Positions 56,977 through 64,000 of a DNA stretch of 64,000 nt are shown one piece after another. The notes beneath the pieces were generated by a model. That model searched no databases. It had not been told where the DNA came from and worked only from the letters and a program-made list of their open reading frames with translations. Numbering within the stretch: the stretch's first letter is position 1; every line of letters begins with the position of its first letter. The position numbers and the translations under genes are program-made. Source of the DNA: Micromonospora okii (lineage in GTDB: Bacteria; Actinomycetota; Actinomycetes; Mycobacteriales; Micromonosporaceae); NCBI RefSeq assembly GCF_020884795.1, contig NZ_BBZF01000018.1, positions 283,296 through 347,295 on the forward strand, written 5' to 3'.

Positions 56977-59106
56977 TCAACGACCGGCGTCGGAGCCGAC
57001 CGCCCGCCGCGCGTGTGCGGCGTACGGCCCGGAGACCTCCGCCGCGCCCAGCCCGCGCAGCGGCGCCGCCAGCTTCAGCCGCATCTCCGCGTACTCCTCG
57101 GCCGGATCGCTGTCGAGCACGATCGCCCCGCCCGCGCCGATCCGCAGCTCGCCGTCGTGGCATACCGCTGTACGGATGACGATGTTGAGATCCGTCGCCC
57201 CGGTGAGGCCGAAGAAGCCGATCGCCCCCGAGTAGATGCCCCGGGGCCGGTCCTCGAGGTCGTCGATGATCTGCATCGTGCGCAGCTTCGGCGCGCCCGT
57301 CATCGATCCGCCGGGGAAGCAGGCGCGCACCACGGCGGTGGGCGGGATCGACGGGTCGCGCACGCCCCGCACGGTCGACACCAACTGGTGCACCGTCGTG
57401 TACGACTCGACGGCCATGAACGCCGGCACGTGCACGGTGCCGACCTGGCAGACCCGGCCCAGGTCGTTGCGGAGCAGGTCGACGATCATCAGGTTCTCGG
57501 CGCGGGTCTTCGCCGAGGAGTGCAGCTCGTTCCGCAGCCGCGAGTCGCGGGCCGGATCGGGGTCGCGGGGCGCGGTCCCCTTGATCGGCTTGGCCTCCAC
57601 GTCGCCGTCGGCCCCGATGCGCAGGAAGCGCTCCGGTGACGAGCAGAGCACCTGGCCCTCGCCGAAGTCCAGGTAGGCGGCGTAGGGGGCGGGGTTGAGT
57701 CGGCGTTGCCGCAGGTACAGCCCGACCGGGTCGCCGTCGAACGGCAGCCGGGCCTCGTTGGTCAGGCAGATCTCGTAGCTCTCCCCGGCGCGGAGCTGCC
57801 GCAGGCAGGCGTCGATGTCGTCGAGGTAGCCGTCGCGCGGGCGTACCAGGTAGGGCTCCGCGTCGACCGGGTCGCGCGGCGGGGTGGCCGGTGGCTCCTC
57901 GGCGGCGGGCCGCAACCGCCCGGCAATCTCGGCGATCCACGCGTCCGCGGCGCGGACCCTCCTCGGCTCGTCGCGGCACAGCGCGAGCACCCACGTCGCG
58001 TCCGACTCGTGGTCCACGGCGATGAACCGGGTGGCCGAGGCCCAGACCGCGTCCGGGGTGGGGGAGGTGTGCCGGTTCGGGGCCCCGCAGTCGGCCTTCA
58101 GCTCGTAGCCCAGGTAGCCCACGTAGCCGCCCTGGAGGTCGAACGGCAGGTCCGGGTCGTGCGGCAGGCGGCGTCGGTCGAGCCGGTCCTGCAACGCCTC
58201 GAAGATGGTGCCGGGCCGCGTGCCGACCGGCCGGCCCCTGCCGTCGAGGACCTCGACGTGGCCGGCGTCGACCCGGTAACGGAGCACCTCGCCGTCCGGG
58301 CCGCCCGGGTAGCCGAGGAAGGAGAACCGCGACAGCCCCGGGACGACCCGGCTGCTGTCGAGCCAGAAGGCGTACGGGTGGGGCGCGACGTGCCGCCGGA
58401 AGGTCGCGGCCGTCGCGCAGGCGAACGGCAGCCGTCGACGGCGCAGCACCCAGCCGCCGGGCCCACCGGCCTCGGTGGCGGACGCCACGGGCCGTCGCGG
58501 CGCCGGGCGGGGGGCGGGGCGCGACGGGCTGCCCCAGGCCAGCCGGCGGAAGTTCTCGAACAGCCGCCGGCCGTGCTCGCTGGCCACCGACTCCGGGTGG
58601 AACTGCACGCCGAACCAGGGCCGGGACCGGTGCCGCACCGACATGATCACGCCGTCCTCGGCCCAGGCGTCGGCGACCAGCTCCTCCGGCAGCGGGTCGG
58701 CCAGGCACAGCGAGTGGTAGCGGACGGCGACGAAGTCCTGGGGGACGCCGGCGAACAGCCCGGTGTCGGCGTGCCGGACCCGGGTGAGGTGGCCGTGGCG
58801 CGGCTGCGGCGCGCGGGTCACCCGGGCGCCGCAGAGGTGGCCGAGGAGCTGGTGACCCAGGCACACGCCGAGCACCGGCACCCGGCTGTCGGCCACCACC
58901 GGCGCGCAGCGCCCGACGTCGTCGGGGCGGCCGGGGCGGCCGGGGCCGGGCGAGACCACGATGGCGTCGAACGTGCGGGTCAGGGCGGTGGTCAGCTTCG
59001 GGCTGTCGTTGGTCAGCACCTCGGGCGGCACGCCGTAGGTCTCGGCGATGAGCTGGTAGAGGTTGAACGTGTACGAGTCGTAGTTGTCGACCAGGAGAGT
59101 CCTCAT
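56977..59106 (-). CDS. Aminodeoxychorismate synthase, fused PabA-PabB
   Basis: A 709-residue bifunctional enzyme in the actinomycete order: glutamine amidotransferase first, then chorismate-binding domain. The class I GATase triad is Cys82 (GVCLGHQ), His170 and Glu172 (FHPES). The PabB half has the diagnostic PIKGT at 507-511 (Lys509, which is Ala in anthranilate synthase), then TRAENLMIVDLLRNDLG, PGGSMTGAPK and IYSGAIGFFG. It should convert chorismate and glutamine to 4-amino-4-deoxychorismate, precursor of p-aminobenzoate. No pabC-type lyase is seen in the window. The ATG at 59106 overlaps the ligase stop codon. Its place beside an aryl ligase and NRPS means it feeds a secondary metabolite, not folate. 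Confidence 0.92.
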   Translation of the reverse strand: MRTLLVDNYDSYTFNLYQLIAETYGVPPEVLTNDSPKLTTALTRTFDAIVVSPGPGRPGRPDDVGRCAPVVADSRVPVLGVCLGHQLLGHLCGARVTRAPQPRHGHLTRVRHADTGLFAGVPQDFVAVRYHSLCLADPLPEELVADAWAEDGVIMSVRHRSRPWFGVQFHPESVASEHGRRLFENFRRLAWGSPSRPAPRPAPRRPVASATEAGGPGGWVLRRRRLPFACATAATFRRHVAPHPYAFWLDSSRVVPGLSRFSFLGYPGGPDGEVLRYRVDAGHVEVLDGRGRPVGTRPGTIFEALQDRLDRRRLPHDPDLPFDLQGGYVGYLGYELKADCGAPNRHTSPTPDAVWASATRFIAVDHESDATWVLALCRDEPRRVRAADAWIAEIAGRLRPAAEEPPATPPRDPVDAEPYLVRPRDGYLDDIDACLRQLRAGESYEICLTNEARLPFDGDPVGLYLRQRRLNPAPYAAYLDFGEGQVLCSSPERFLRIGADGDVEAKPIKGTAPRDPDPARDSRLRNELHSSAKTRAENLMIVDLLRNDLGRVCQVGTVHVPAFMAVESYTTVHQLVSTVRGVRDPSIPPTAVVRACFPGGSMTGAPKLRTMQIIDDLEDRPRGIYSGAIGFFGLTGATDLNIVIRTAVCHDGELRIGAGGAIVLDSDPAEEYAEMRLKLAAPLRGLGAAEVSGPYAAHARRAVGSDAGR

Positions 59107-60593
59107 CGCGCCGCTCCCGTCGTCGTCTCGGCGGTGACCGTCTCGCGCAGCACGAAGCGGCGCAGCTTGCCGGTCGCCGTGCGCGGCAGCGCCGGCACCG
59201 GGGAGACCGAGCGGGGCACCTTGAACGGCGCGACCCGGCCGGCCAGCCAGCGGGCCAGGTCGTCGGCGTCCGGGGCATCGGCGTCGTCGGCCGCCACCAC
59301 GAAGGCGTGCAGCCGGGTCGCCCCCCACTGGTCCGGCCGCGCCACCACGGCCGCCTCCCGCACGGCCGGGTGCTCCTCGATGAGCTGCTCCACCGGCCGG
59401 GGGGCCACGGTGATCCCGCCGACCATCTCCAGGTCGTCGGCGCGCCCGCACAGGGACACCGTGCCGTCGGGATTGCGCACCGCCAGGTCCTTCGTCCGTA
59501 GCCACCCGTCGACGAGCGTCGCGGCGGTCTCGTCGGGCAGACCGAGATAACCGGTCATGATCGTCTCACCCCGGACCCACAGCTCCCCCTGGGTGCCGTC
59601 GGGCACCTCCCGGCCGGCGTCGTCGAGGATCCGCAGCCGGTAGCCTGCCAGCTCCCGGCCGATCGTGTCGAGCCGGTGTTGGCGCAGGGTGTTGGAGCAG
59701 AAGCCGTGCCCGGCCTCCGTCGAGCCGAGCTGGTTGAGCAGCGGCGCGCCGAGCAGCGCCGACGCCTGCTCGCCGAGGCCGGGCCGCAGCGCCTCGCCGG
59801 CGGTCACCGCCGCCCGGACGCTGCGCCACGCCCGCACGTCACCGTCGGCGACGATCCCGGCGTACGCGGTGGGGACGGCGTAGAGCAGGCTCACCCGGTG
59901 GGCGGCGACGAGCTCCGCGATCTCCCGCGCGCCGGGGCGGTGCGGCAGCAGCACCGCCGCCGACCCGGAGAAGAGCGGGAAGACGAAGGCGTTGCCGAAG
60001 CCGTACGCGAAGTAGAGCTTCGACACCGACAGGGTCACGTCGCAGGGGCGTACCTCCACCACGCCGAGGCCCGCGCTGCGGTGGTAGCGCTCCGGGTCGG
60101 CGTGGCGGTGGACGGCGCCCTTGGGTCGCCCCGTCGTGCCGGAGGTGTACTGGACGTACAGCGGCGTCTCCGGGTCGACCGGGTGCGCCGCCGCGCGCGG
60201 CGCGCCGGCGGCGCGCTCCACCAGGTCGTCGCAGGGCAGGACGGGCCCGGGGAAGCGGTCGGCCAGCGCCTCCGGGCAGACGACCAGCACCGGCTCGCAG
60301 TCGGCCACGATGTCGAGGTGCTCCGGCGCGGCGAGGTCCGGGTTGACCGGGACGGCCACCGCGCCCAGCCGGGCGGTGGCCAGGAAGGCGACGTACCACG
60401 CCACGCCGTCCGGGGCGGCGATGAGAACCCGCGTCGAGGGCCGGACGCCGCGCTGGGCGAGCAGGGTCGCCGCCCGCGCGGCCAGGTCGTGGACCTGGCC
60501 GTGGGTGAAGCTGCCGGTCGGCTCGTGCACGGCCGGTCGCTGCTCCCAGCCGGAACGGCAGGTCAACTGTTCCAGGGCCACCGCGAGGTTCAT
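59103..60593 (-). CDS. Aryl-acid adenylating ligase (benzoate-CoA ligase-like)
   Basis: A 496-residue ANL-superfamily ligase. Motifs include YVQYTSGTTGRPKGAVHRH (A3), LSVSKLYFAYGFGNAFVFPLF, QLGSTEAGHGFCSN, LWVRGETIMTGYL, the hinge region DDLEMVGGI and the catalytic lysine near the end in RTATGKLRRF. The active-site segment after A3 (SKLYFAYGFGN) is characteristic of benzoate/4-hydroxybenzoate ligases. Thus it should activate an aryl acid such as 4-aminobenzoate with ATP and pass it to a carrier protein or to CoA. Start ATG 60593 overlaps the stop of the gene before it (ATGA), so three genes are translationally coupled. Confidence 0.9.
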   Translation of the reverse strand: MNLAVALEQLTCRSGWEQRPAVHEPTGSFTHGQVHDLAARAATLLAQRGVRPSTRVLIAAPDGVAWYVAFLATARLGAVAVPVNPDLAAPEHLDIVADCEPVLVVCPEALADRFPGPVLPCDDLVERAAGAPRAAAHPVDPETPLYVQYTSGTTGRPKGAVHRHADPERYHRSAGLGVVEVRPCDVTLSVSKLYFAYGFGNAFVFPLFSGSAAVLLPHRPGAREIAELVAAHRVSLLYAVPTAYAGIVADGDVRAWRSVRAAVTAGEALRPGLGEQASALLGAPLLNQLGSTEAGHGFCSNTLRQHRLDTIGRELAGYRLRILDDAGREVPDGTQGELWVRGETIMTGYLGLPDETAATLVDGWLRTKDLAVRNPDGTVSLCGRADDLEMVGGITVAPRPVEQLIEEHPAVREAAVVARPDQWGATRLHAFVVAADDADAPDADDLARWLAGRVAPFKVPRSVSPVPALPRTATGKLRRFVLRETVTAETTTGAAR

Positions 60594-61213
60594 GCCGCGA
60601 GCTCCCCGACGACGGCGCCCGCCCACGGACGGGAGGTCGTGGCGTCGGCCCGGGCGTTCGTGGTGACCACGAGGCGGCCGTCGACGCGGCCGACGGGCAG
60701 CCAGCCACGGGCGACGAGGTCGGCCAGCCGGCGGGCCTCCGGGTCGCCGGTGAGCACCGCCGGCACGAGCGCGCAGAGCAGGCGCAGCATGGCCTGGGCC
60801 GCCGGGGTGGGCAGCGGCGCCACGGCGTCGAGCGCCCGGACCACGACCGCCTGGAGCGCGTCCCGGGCCTCGGAGGCGCGCCCGGCGCGCTGGAGCTGCT
60901 GGAGGGCCTGCTCGCGGCGCTGGGTCACGTCGCGCCACCACCCGCCGTCGACCCGGGGCAGGACCCCGGGGAGGGCGTCGGGGGTGACGGGCGTCAGCGC
61001 CTCGTGGGGTGGCTGCGCCGACTCGTGGGGCGGGTGCGACCCGGTGACGGAGACGTCGGCGACGGCGACCGGCGCGGCGTCGAGGTGGCCACCGCCGCGT
61101 CCGGCCGGACCGTGCGGGCGCAGCCCGAGCAGCAGCCCGGCGAGGGTGGGCTCGGGGTCGGAGTACATATCGGACATCCCCGCCGGAATAGCTGTTTGTC
61201 GTGTCTCTGCCAT
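60590..61213 (-). CDS. Unrecognised cluster protein, first gene of the PABA operon
   Basis: A ~207-residue protein with no family I can name. The first ~30 residues are polar, residues ~30-95 are Pro/Gly/Ala-rich (LLLGLRPHGPAGRGGGHLDAAPVAV...SHPPHESAQPPHEALTPVTPDALPG), and ~100-207 look alpha-helical (WWRDVTQRREQALQQLQRAGRASEARDALQAVVVRALDAVAPLPTPAAQAMLRLLCAL). It has no catalytic motif or signal peptide. Starts at ATG 61213, 61177 or 61168 are all possible; the longest is given. Since it is coupled to the ligase and synthase genes, it presumably serves the same pathway. Confidence 0.7.
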   Translation of the reverse strand: MAETRQTAIPAGMSDMYSDPEPTLAGLLLGLRPHGPAGRGGGHLDAAPVAVADVSVTGSHPPHESAQPPHEALTPVTPDALPGVLPRVDGGWWRDVTQRREQALQQLQRAGRASEARDALQAVVVRALDAVAPLPTPAAQAMLRLLCALVPAVLTGDPEARRLADLVARGWLPVGRVDGRLVVTTNARADATTSRPWAGAVVGELAA

Positions 61214-61465
61214 GACCACCGCCGATGGGAAAGGGGAGCCTTCGGTGCCCCGTCGGATCTCCGGTAACCGGTTTCCTGCGCCAATAGCGTGCTTGAACCC
61301 AGACGGTAGCCCGCATGCTCGAAGACGGCAACAGAAGTCGTCGGTGCCCATTCCGTAATGGTGCGGGACACCGCCCGGGTACCCCGGTGCCGAGCGCCAT
61401 TACCCCGTTTTCTCGGCCGCTAAACCGCAGGTCAGAATAGGTGTGGTCGAGTTCGGCGATAAATG

Positions 61466-61484
61466 TTAGGTATTCCTATGTGAA
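61466..61484. promoter_or_regulatory. Weak candidate iron box in the divergent NRPS promoter region
   Basis: TTAGGTATTCCTATGTGAA shares its left half TTAGGT and about 11 of 19 positions with the actinomycete IdeR/DmdR1 iron-box consensus. It lies in the 61214-61595 gap between divergent operons, the expected place for an iron-repressed siderophore-type cluster. The match is too poor to be sure. Confidence 0.25.
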
Positions 61485-61502
61485 CTTTCAGGGCGCACCG
61501 AT

Positions 61503-61539
61503 GTACCCGATCGGGTACCCCTACTGATTCGCTAATCAG
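61503..61539. promoter_or_regulatory. Two adjacent palindromes before the NRPS start
   Basis: GTACCCGATCGGGTAC (61503-61518) is a perfect 16-base palindrome, and CTGATT-CGCT-AATCAG (61524-61539) is a second with a four-base centre. They are 5 bases apart and lie within 100 bases of every possible NRPS start. No other palindrome of this strength lies in the gap. They are likely operator sites for a cluster regulator. Confidence 0.55.
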
Positions 61540-61595
61540 CGCCATTGTCGGCGCTCAAGTTGAGCGCTGTCCGGGTGCGTGTAAAAGTGGATCCC

Positions 61596-64000
61596 GTGGC
61601 GCAGCGAGACGACGAAACCCGCGTAATCGACGGTCCGATCAGCACCGCCGGCGTCGGCATCGACGTCGGGCGGGACGGGGCATCCGCGCCGGACGGCGTC
61701 CATCCTGGACCCGACCGCCGGCCGGCCGCCGCGTCGTCCGACGCCGGCCTGACGCCGCAGCGGATGCACGCCGACGTGGCGCGGGATCTCGCCCGCTCCG
61801 TGGCGGACATCGCGCCCGACGACGACCTCGTCGCGCACGGGCTGGACTCCATGCGCATCATGCAGCTCGTCGGCGAGTGGCGTCGCCGGGGCGTCCGGCT
61901 CCGGTTCGCCGACCTCGTCGAGCGACCCACCCTGGAACACTGGTGGAAGGTCCTGGCCATCGCGGAGAGCGACGCCGCCGCGGGCACCACCGGCACCGAC
62001 GCCGCCGGTGACGACGACGCGCCGCAGCCGGCCGAGGACCAGCCGTTCCCGCTGACCCCGATGCAGTACGCCTACTGGATCGGCCGCCGCGACGACCAGG
62101 TGCTCGGCGGCGTCGGCTGCCACTTCTACGTCGAGTTCGACGGCGACGAGGACACCCCGGTCGACCCCGACCGGCTCGACGCCGCCGTCCGCGCCCTGTT
62201 GCGTCGGCACGACCTGCTGCGCGCCCGCTTCCTCGACGACGGCACCCAGCAGATCCTCCCCGAGTCGCCCTGGCCCGGCCTGACCGTCGACGACCTGCGC
62301 GACGCGGCGGCGGCCGACGTCGAGCGCCACCTCGCCGAGCGGCGCGAGACGCTGGCGCACCGGGTGCTCGACGTCGCCCACGGCGAGGTCTTCGACGTCC
62401 GGCTCACCCTGCTGCCCGGGGGCCGGCACCGGATGCACGTCAACTTCGACCTGCTGGTGGCCGACGTGCTGAGCATCCAGATCGTCCTGGAGGACCTCAG
62501 CCGCCTCTACGCCGAGGGCGACGACGCCCGGCTGCCGGAGCTCGGCTACGGCTTCCCGACCTACCTGGCCCGCCAGGAGCGGCGCCGGCGGCAGGCCCGC
62601 GAGCAGGCCCGCGAGTACTGGCGGTCGCGCATCCCGACCATGCCCGCCGCGCCGCAGCTCCCGCTGGCCACCGCGCCCGAGCAGGTCAAGGCCCACCGGT
62701 TCCGACGCCGCGACCACCTGCTCGACGTGGCCGCGCGGCACCGCCTCGAGGAGGTGTGCCGCCGCCACGCCGTCACCCCGTCCGTCGTGCTCGCCGCCGC
62801 GTACGCCGAGGTCCTCGGCGCCTGGAGCGCCACCCCCCGGTTCCTGGTCAGCCTGCCCCTGTTCGACCGGGAGATCACCGACCCGCACGTCGGGCGGCTC
62901 GTCGCCGACTTCACCAACCTCGTCCCGCTCGAGGTCGACGTCAGCGACTCCGTGCCCTTCGTCGAGCGGGTCCGCCGCCTCCAGTCGCGGCTGCGCACCG
63001 ACGTCGGCCACAGCGAGTACGCCGGCGTCGAGGTGCTACGCGACCTGACCCGGTCGCGCCCCGACGACCGCCACCCCGCCACCGTCGTGTTCACCAGCGC
63101 CATCGGCATGGGCGACCTGGTCGGGCAGGAGGTGCAGCAGGTCTTCGGCCGGCTCGGCTGGATGCTGTCGCAGACTCCGCAGGTGTGGTTGGACCACCAG
63201 GTGGTGGAGCGTGATGGTGGGTTGTTGTTGGTGTGGGATGCGGTGGAGGAGTTGTTTGCGCCGGGTGTGTTGGATGCGATGTTCGGTGCGTATGTGGGGT
63301 TGTTGGAGTGGTTGGTGGAGGGTGAGTGGGGTGGGGTGGTGCCGGCGTTGTTGCCGGCGGAGCAGCGGGTGGTGCGTGCGGGGGTGAATGCGACGGCTGG
63401 TCCGGTGTCGGGTCGGTTGTTGCATGAGGGTTTCTTCGTGCGGGCGGTGGAGGAGCCGGGTCGCTCGGCGGTGTTCTGGGATGGTGGTGAGCTGTCCTAT
63501 GGGGACCTGGCCGACCGCGCGCTGCGCGTGGCCGCGTGGCTGACGGACCAGGGCGTGCGGCCGGGCGAGGCCGTCGCCGTCCACCTGCCCAAGGGGCCCG
63601 ACCAGATCGCCGCCGTGCTGGGCGTGCTGGCGGCCGGGGCCGCGTACGTGCCGGTGGGCGTCGACCAGCCGCCGGCCCGCCGGGACCGCATCTACCGGGC
63701 CGCCGAGGTGCGCGTGGTGCTGGACGACCTGAGCGTCGCCGAGGCGCACGAACCCCTGCCGGCCCCCCGCGCGGTCGACCCGGGTGATCGTGCCTACGTG
63801 ATTTTCACGTCGGGGTCGACGGGGGAGCCGAAGGGTGTGGTGGTGTCGCATTCGGCGGCGGTGAACACGGTGGAGGAGGTGTGTTCGCGGTTTGGTGTGG
63901 GTGTGGGTGATCGGGTGTTGGCGGTGTCGGCTTTGGATTTTGATCTGTCGGTGTTTGATGTTTTTGGTTTGTTGGGTGTTGGTGGTGGTGTGGTGTTGGT
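61596..64000 (+). CDS. Nonribosomal peptide synthetase: carrier, Cy and start of A domain (5' part; continues past window)
   Basis: An open frame of at least 800 codons with no stop to the end. Residues ~50-115 are a carrier-type domain with LVAHGLDSMRIMQL (phosphopantetheine Ser codon at 61848-61850). Next comes a heterocyclisation (Cy) domain: FPLTPMQYAYWIGR, RHDLLRARF, the diagnostic DLLVADVLS (D-x4-D-x2-S, 62448-62474), ADFTNLVPLEVD, VVFTSAIG and SQTPQVWLDHQV. From ~63370 an A domain begins: AYVIFTSGSTGEPKG (A3) and FDLSVFDVFG (A4). An A4 Asp-Leu pair is typical of Cys-activating domains after Cy, so a thiazoline is expected; the rest of the code lies outside. The start is uncertain (GTG 61596 or 61587; an in-frame stop at 61533). 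Confidence 0.9.
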   Translation, partial: MAQRDDETRVIDGPISTAGVGIDVGRDGASAPDGVHPGPDRRPAAASSDAGLTPQRMHADVARDLARSVADIAPDDDLVAHGLDSMRIMQLVGEWRRRGVRLRFADLVERPTLEHWWKVLAIAESDAAAGTTGTDAAGDDDAPQPAEDQPFPLTPMQYAYWIGRRDDQVLGGVGCHFYVEFDGDEDTPVDPDRLDAAVRALLRRHDLLRARFLDDGTQQILPESPWPGLTVDDLRDAAAADVERHLAERRETLAHRVLDVAHGEVFDVRLTLLPGGRHRMHVNFDLLVADVLSIQIVLEDLSRLYAEGDDARLPELGYGFPTYLARQERRRRQAREQAREYWRSRIPTMPAAPQLPLATAPEQVKAHRFRRRDHLLDVAARHRLEEVCRRHAVTPSVVLAAAYAEVLGAWSATPRFLVSLPLFDREITDPHVGRLVADFTNLVPLEVDVSDSVPFVERVRRLQSRLRTDVGHSEYAGVEVLRDLTRSRPDDRHPATVVFTSAIGMGDLVGQEVQQVFGRLGWMLSQTPQVWLDHQVVERDGGLLLVWDAVEELFAPGVLDAMFGAYVGLLEWLVEGEWGGVVPALLPAEQRVVRAGVNATAGPVSGRLLHEGFFVRAVEEPGRSAVFWDGGELSYGDLADRALRVAAWLTDQGVRPGEAVAVHLPKGPDQIAAVLGVLAAGAAYVPVGVDQPPARRDRIYRAAEVRVVLDDLSVAEAHEPLPAPRAVDPGDRAYVIFTSGSTGEPKGVVVSHSAAVNTVEEVCSRFGVGVGDRVLAVSALDFDLSVFDVFGLLGVGGGVVL

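Noticed and set aside
56977..59106. Anthranilate synthase or salicylate synthase for the chorismate enzyme
   Set aside because: The PIKGT lysine and amidotransferase-first order fit aminodeoxychorismate synthase; TrpE-type enzymes have PIAGT, and salicylate synthases lack the amidotransferase domain.
61545..61562. TTG start codons for the NRPS at 61545 or 61560
   Set aside because: No Shine-Dalgarno and they lie beside the palindromes; GTG 61587 or 61596 is more plausible, although the true start is unproven.
1..64000. CRISPR arrays, rRNA genes, complete IS elements
   Set aside because: No regularly spaced repeats of CRISPR length, no rRNA-like sequence and no transposase gene were seen. 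The short tandem repeats noted are coding or intergenic and too few.

Overview
This is a very GC-rich chromosomal window with strong third-position G/C bias, GTG and TTG starts, many ATGA/GTGA gene overlaps, an SsgA-family sporulation protein, an F420-dependent oxidoreductase, a Spo0M protein and a HelD/HelR-type RNA polymerase factor. Together these point to a sporulating filamentous actinomycete, most likely Micromonosporaceae (Micromonospora or close kin); that placement is inference.

Layout. 1-6.2 kb is a stress and energy block: the 3' end of a metal P-type ATPase fused to a hemerythrin-like domain, two tandem-domain universal stress proteins, a phosphoketolase, and a small HTH gene plus a Clp-N protein behind a promoter flanked by two identical inverted repeats. 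6.2-13 kb holds an intergenic element bounded by inverted repeats, a lipid kinase, a YihY membrane protein, a double-PAP2 phosphatase, an EEP hydrolase, a repetitive amphipathic protein and a MerR-PP2C fusion. 13-18.5 kb has a secreted amidase, an F420 oxidoreductase/hydrolase pair and a secreted beta-mannanase. 18.5-27.1 kb is a complete sugar-acid operon: GntR regulator, ABC binding protein and two permeases without an ATPase, galactonate dehydratase, KDPG-type aldolase, KDG kinase, mannonate dehydratase and gluconokinase. 27-42.9 kb is mixed housekeeping: Spo0M, HelR, SGNH hydrolase, TPR/FN3 protein, MarR and VOC genes, a sulfur-type group (Cys-ended leader peptide, orphan ABC ATPase, flavin reductase, Rrf2 regulator), AraC and SDR genes, and SsgB.

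A tRNA-Val(CAC) gene at 42.9 kb is followed by an integrase remnant and a patchy accessory region to about 51.6 kb: TetR/NmrA pair, VOC protein, two large XRE regulators with helical repeat tails, an AlpA-like excisionase, a CadD-like transporter and a broken DUF1028 gene. Then come small conserved genes, a P1 peptidase with an unusual start, a GNAT and a MuiA-like protein.

The right end, from about 56 kb, opens a biosynthetic gene cluster. It has a LuxR regulator without receiver acidic residues, an aminodeoxychorismate synthase (PIKGT lysine present), an aryl-acid adenylating ligase, an unrecognised protein, and the divergent start of an NRPS with carrier, heterocyclisation (Cy) and adenylation domains. 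The inferred logic is chorismate to aminodeoxychorismate to an aminobenzoate-like starter, activated by the ligase, loaded on the carrier and condensed with a cyclising residue (probably cysteine) to an aryl-thiazoline. The cluster continues past the window, so the product is unknown. The NRPS reading frame also shows abrupt switches in codon usage, suggesting recent module recombination. This cluster is the best candidate for something undescribed.
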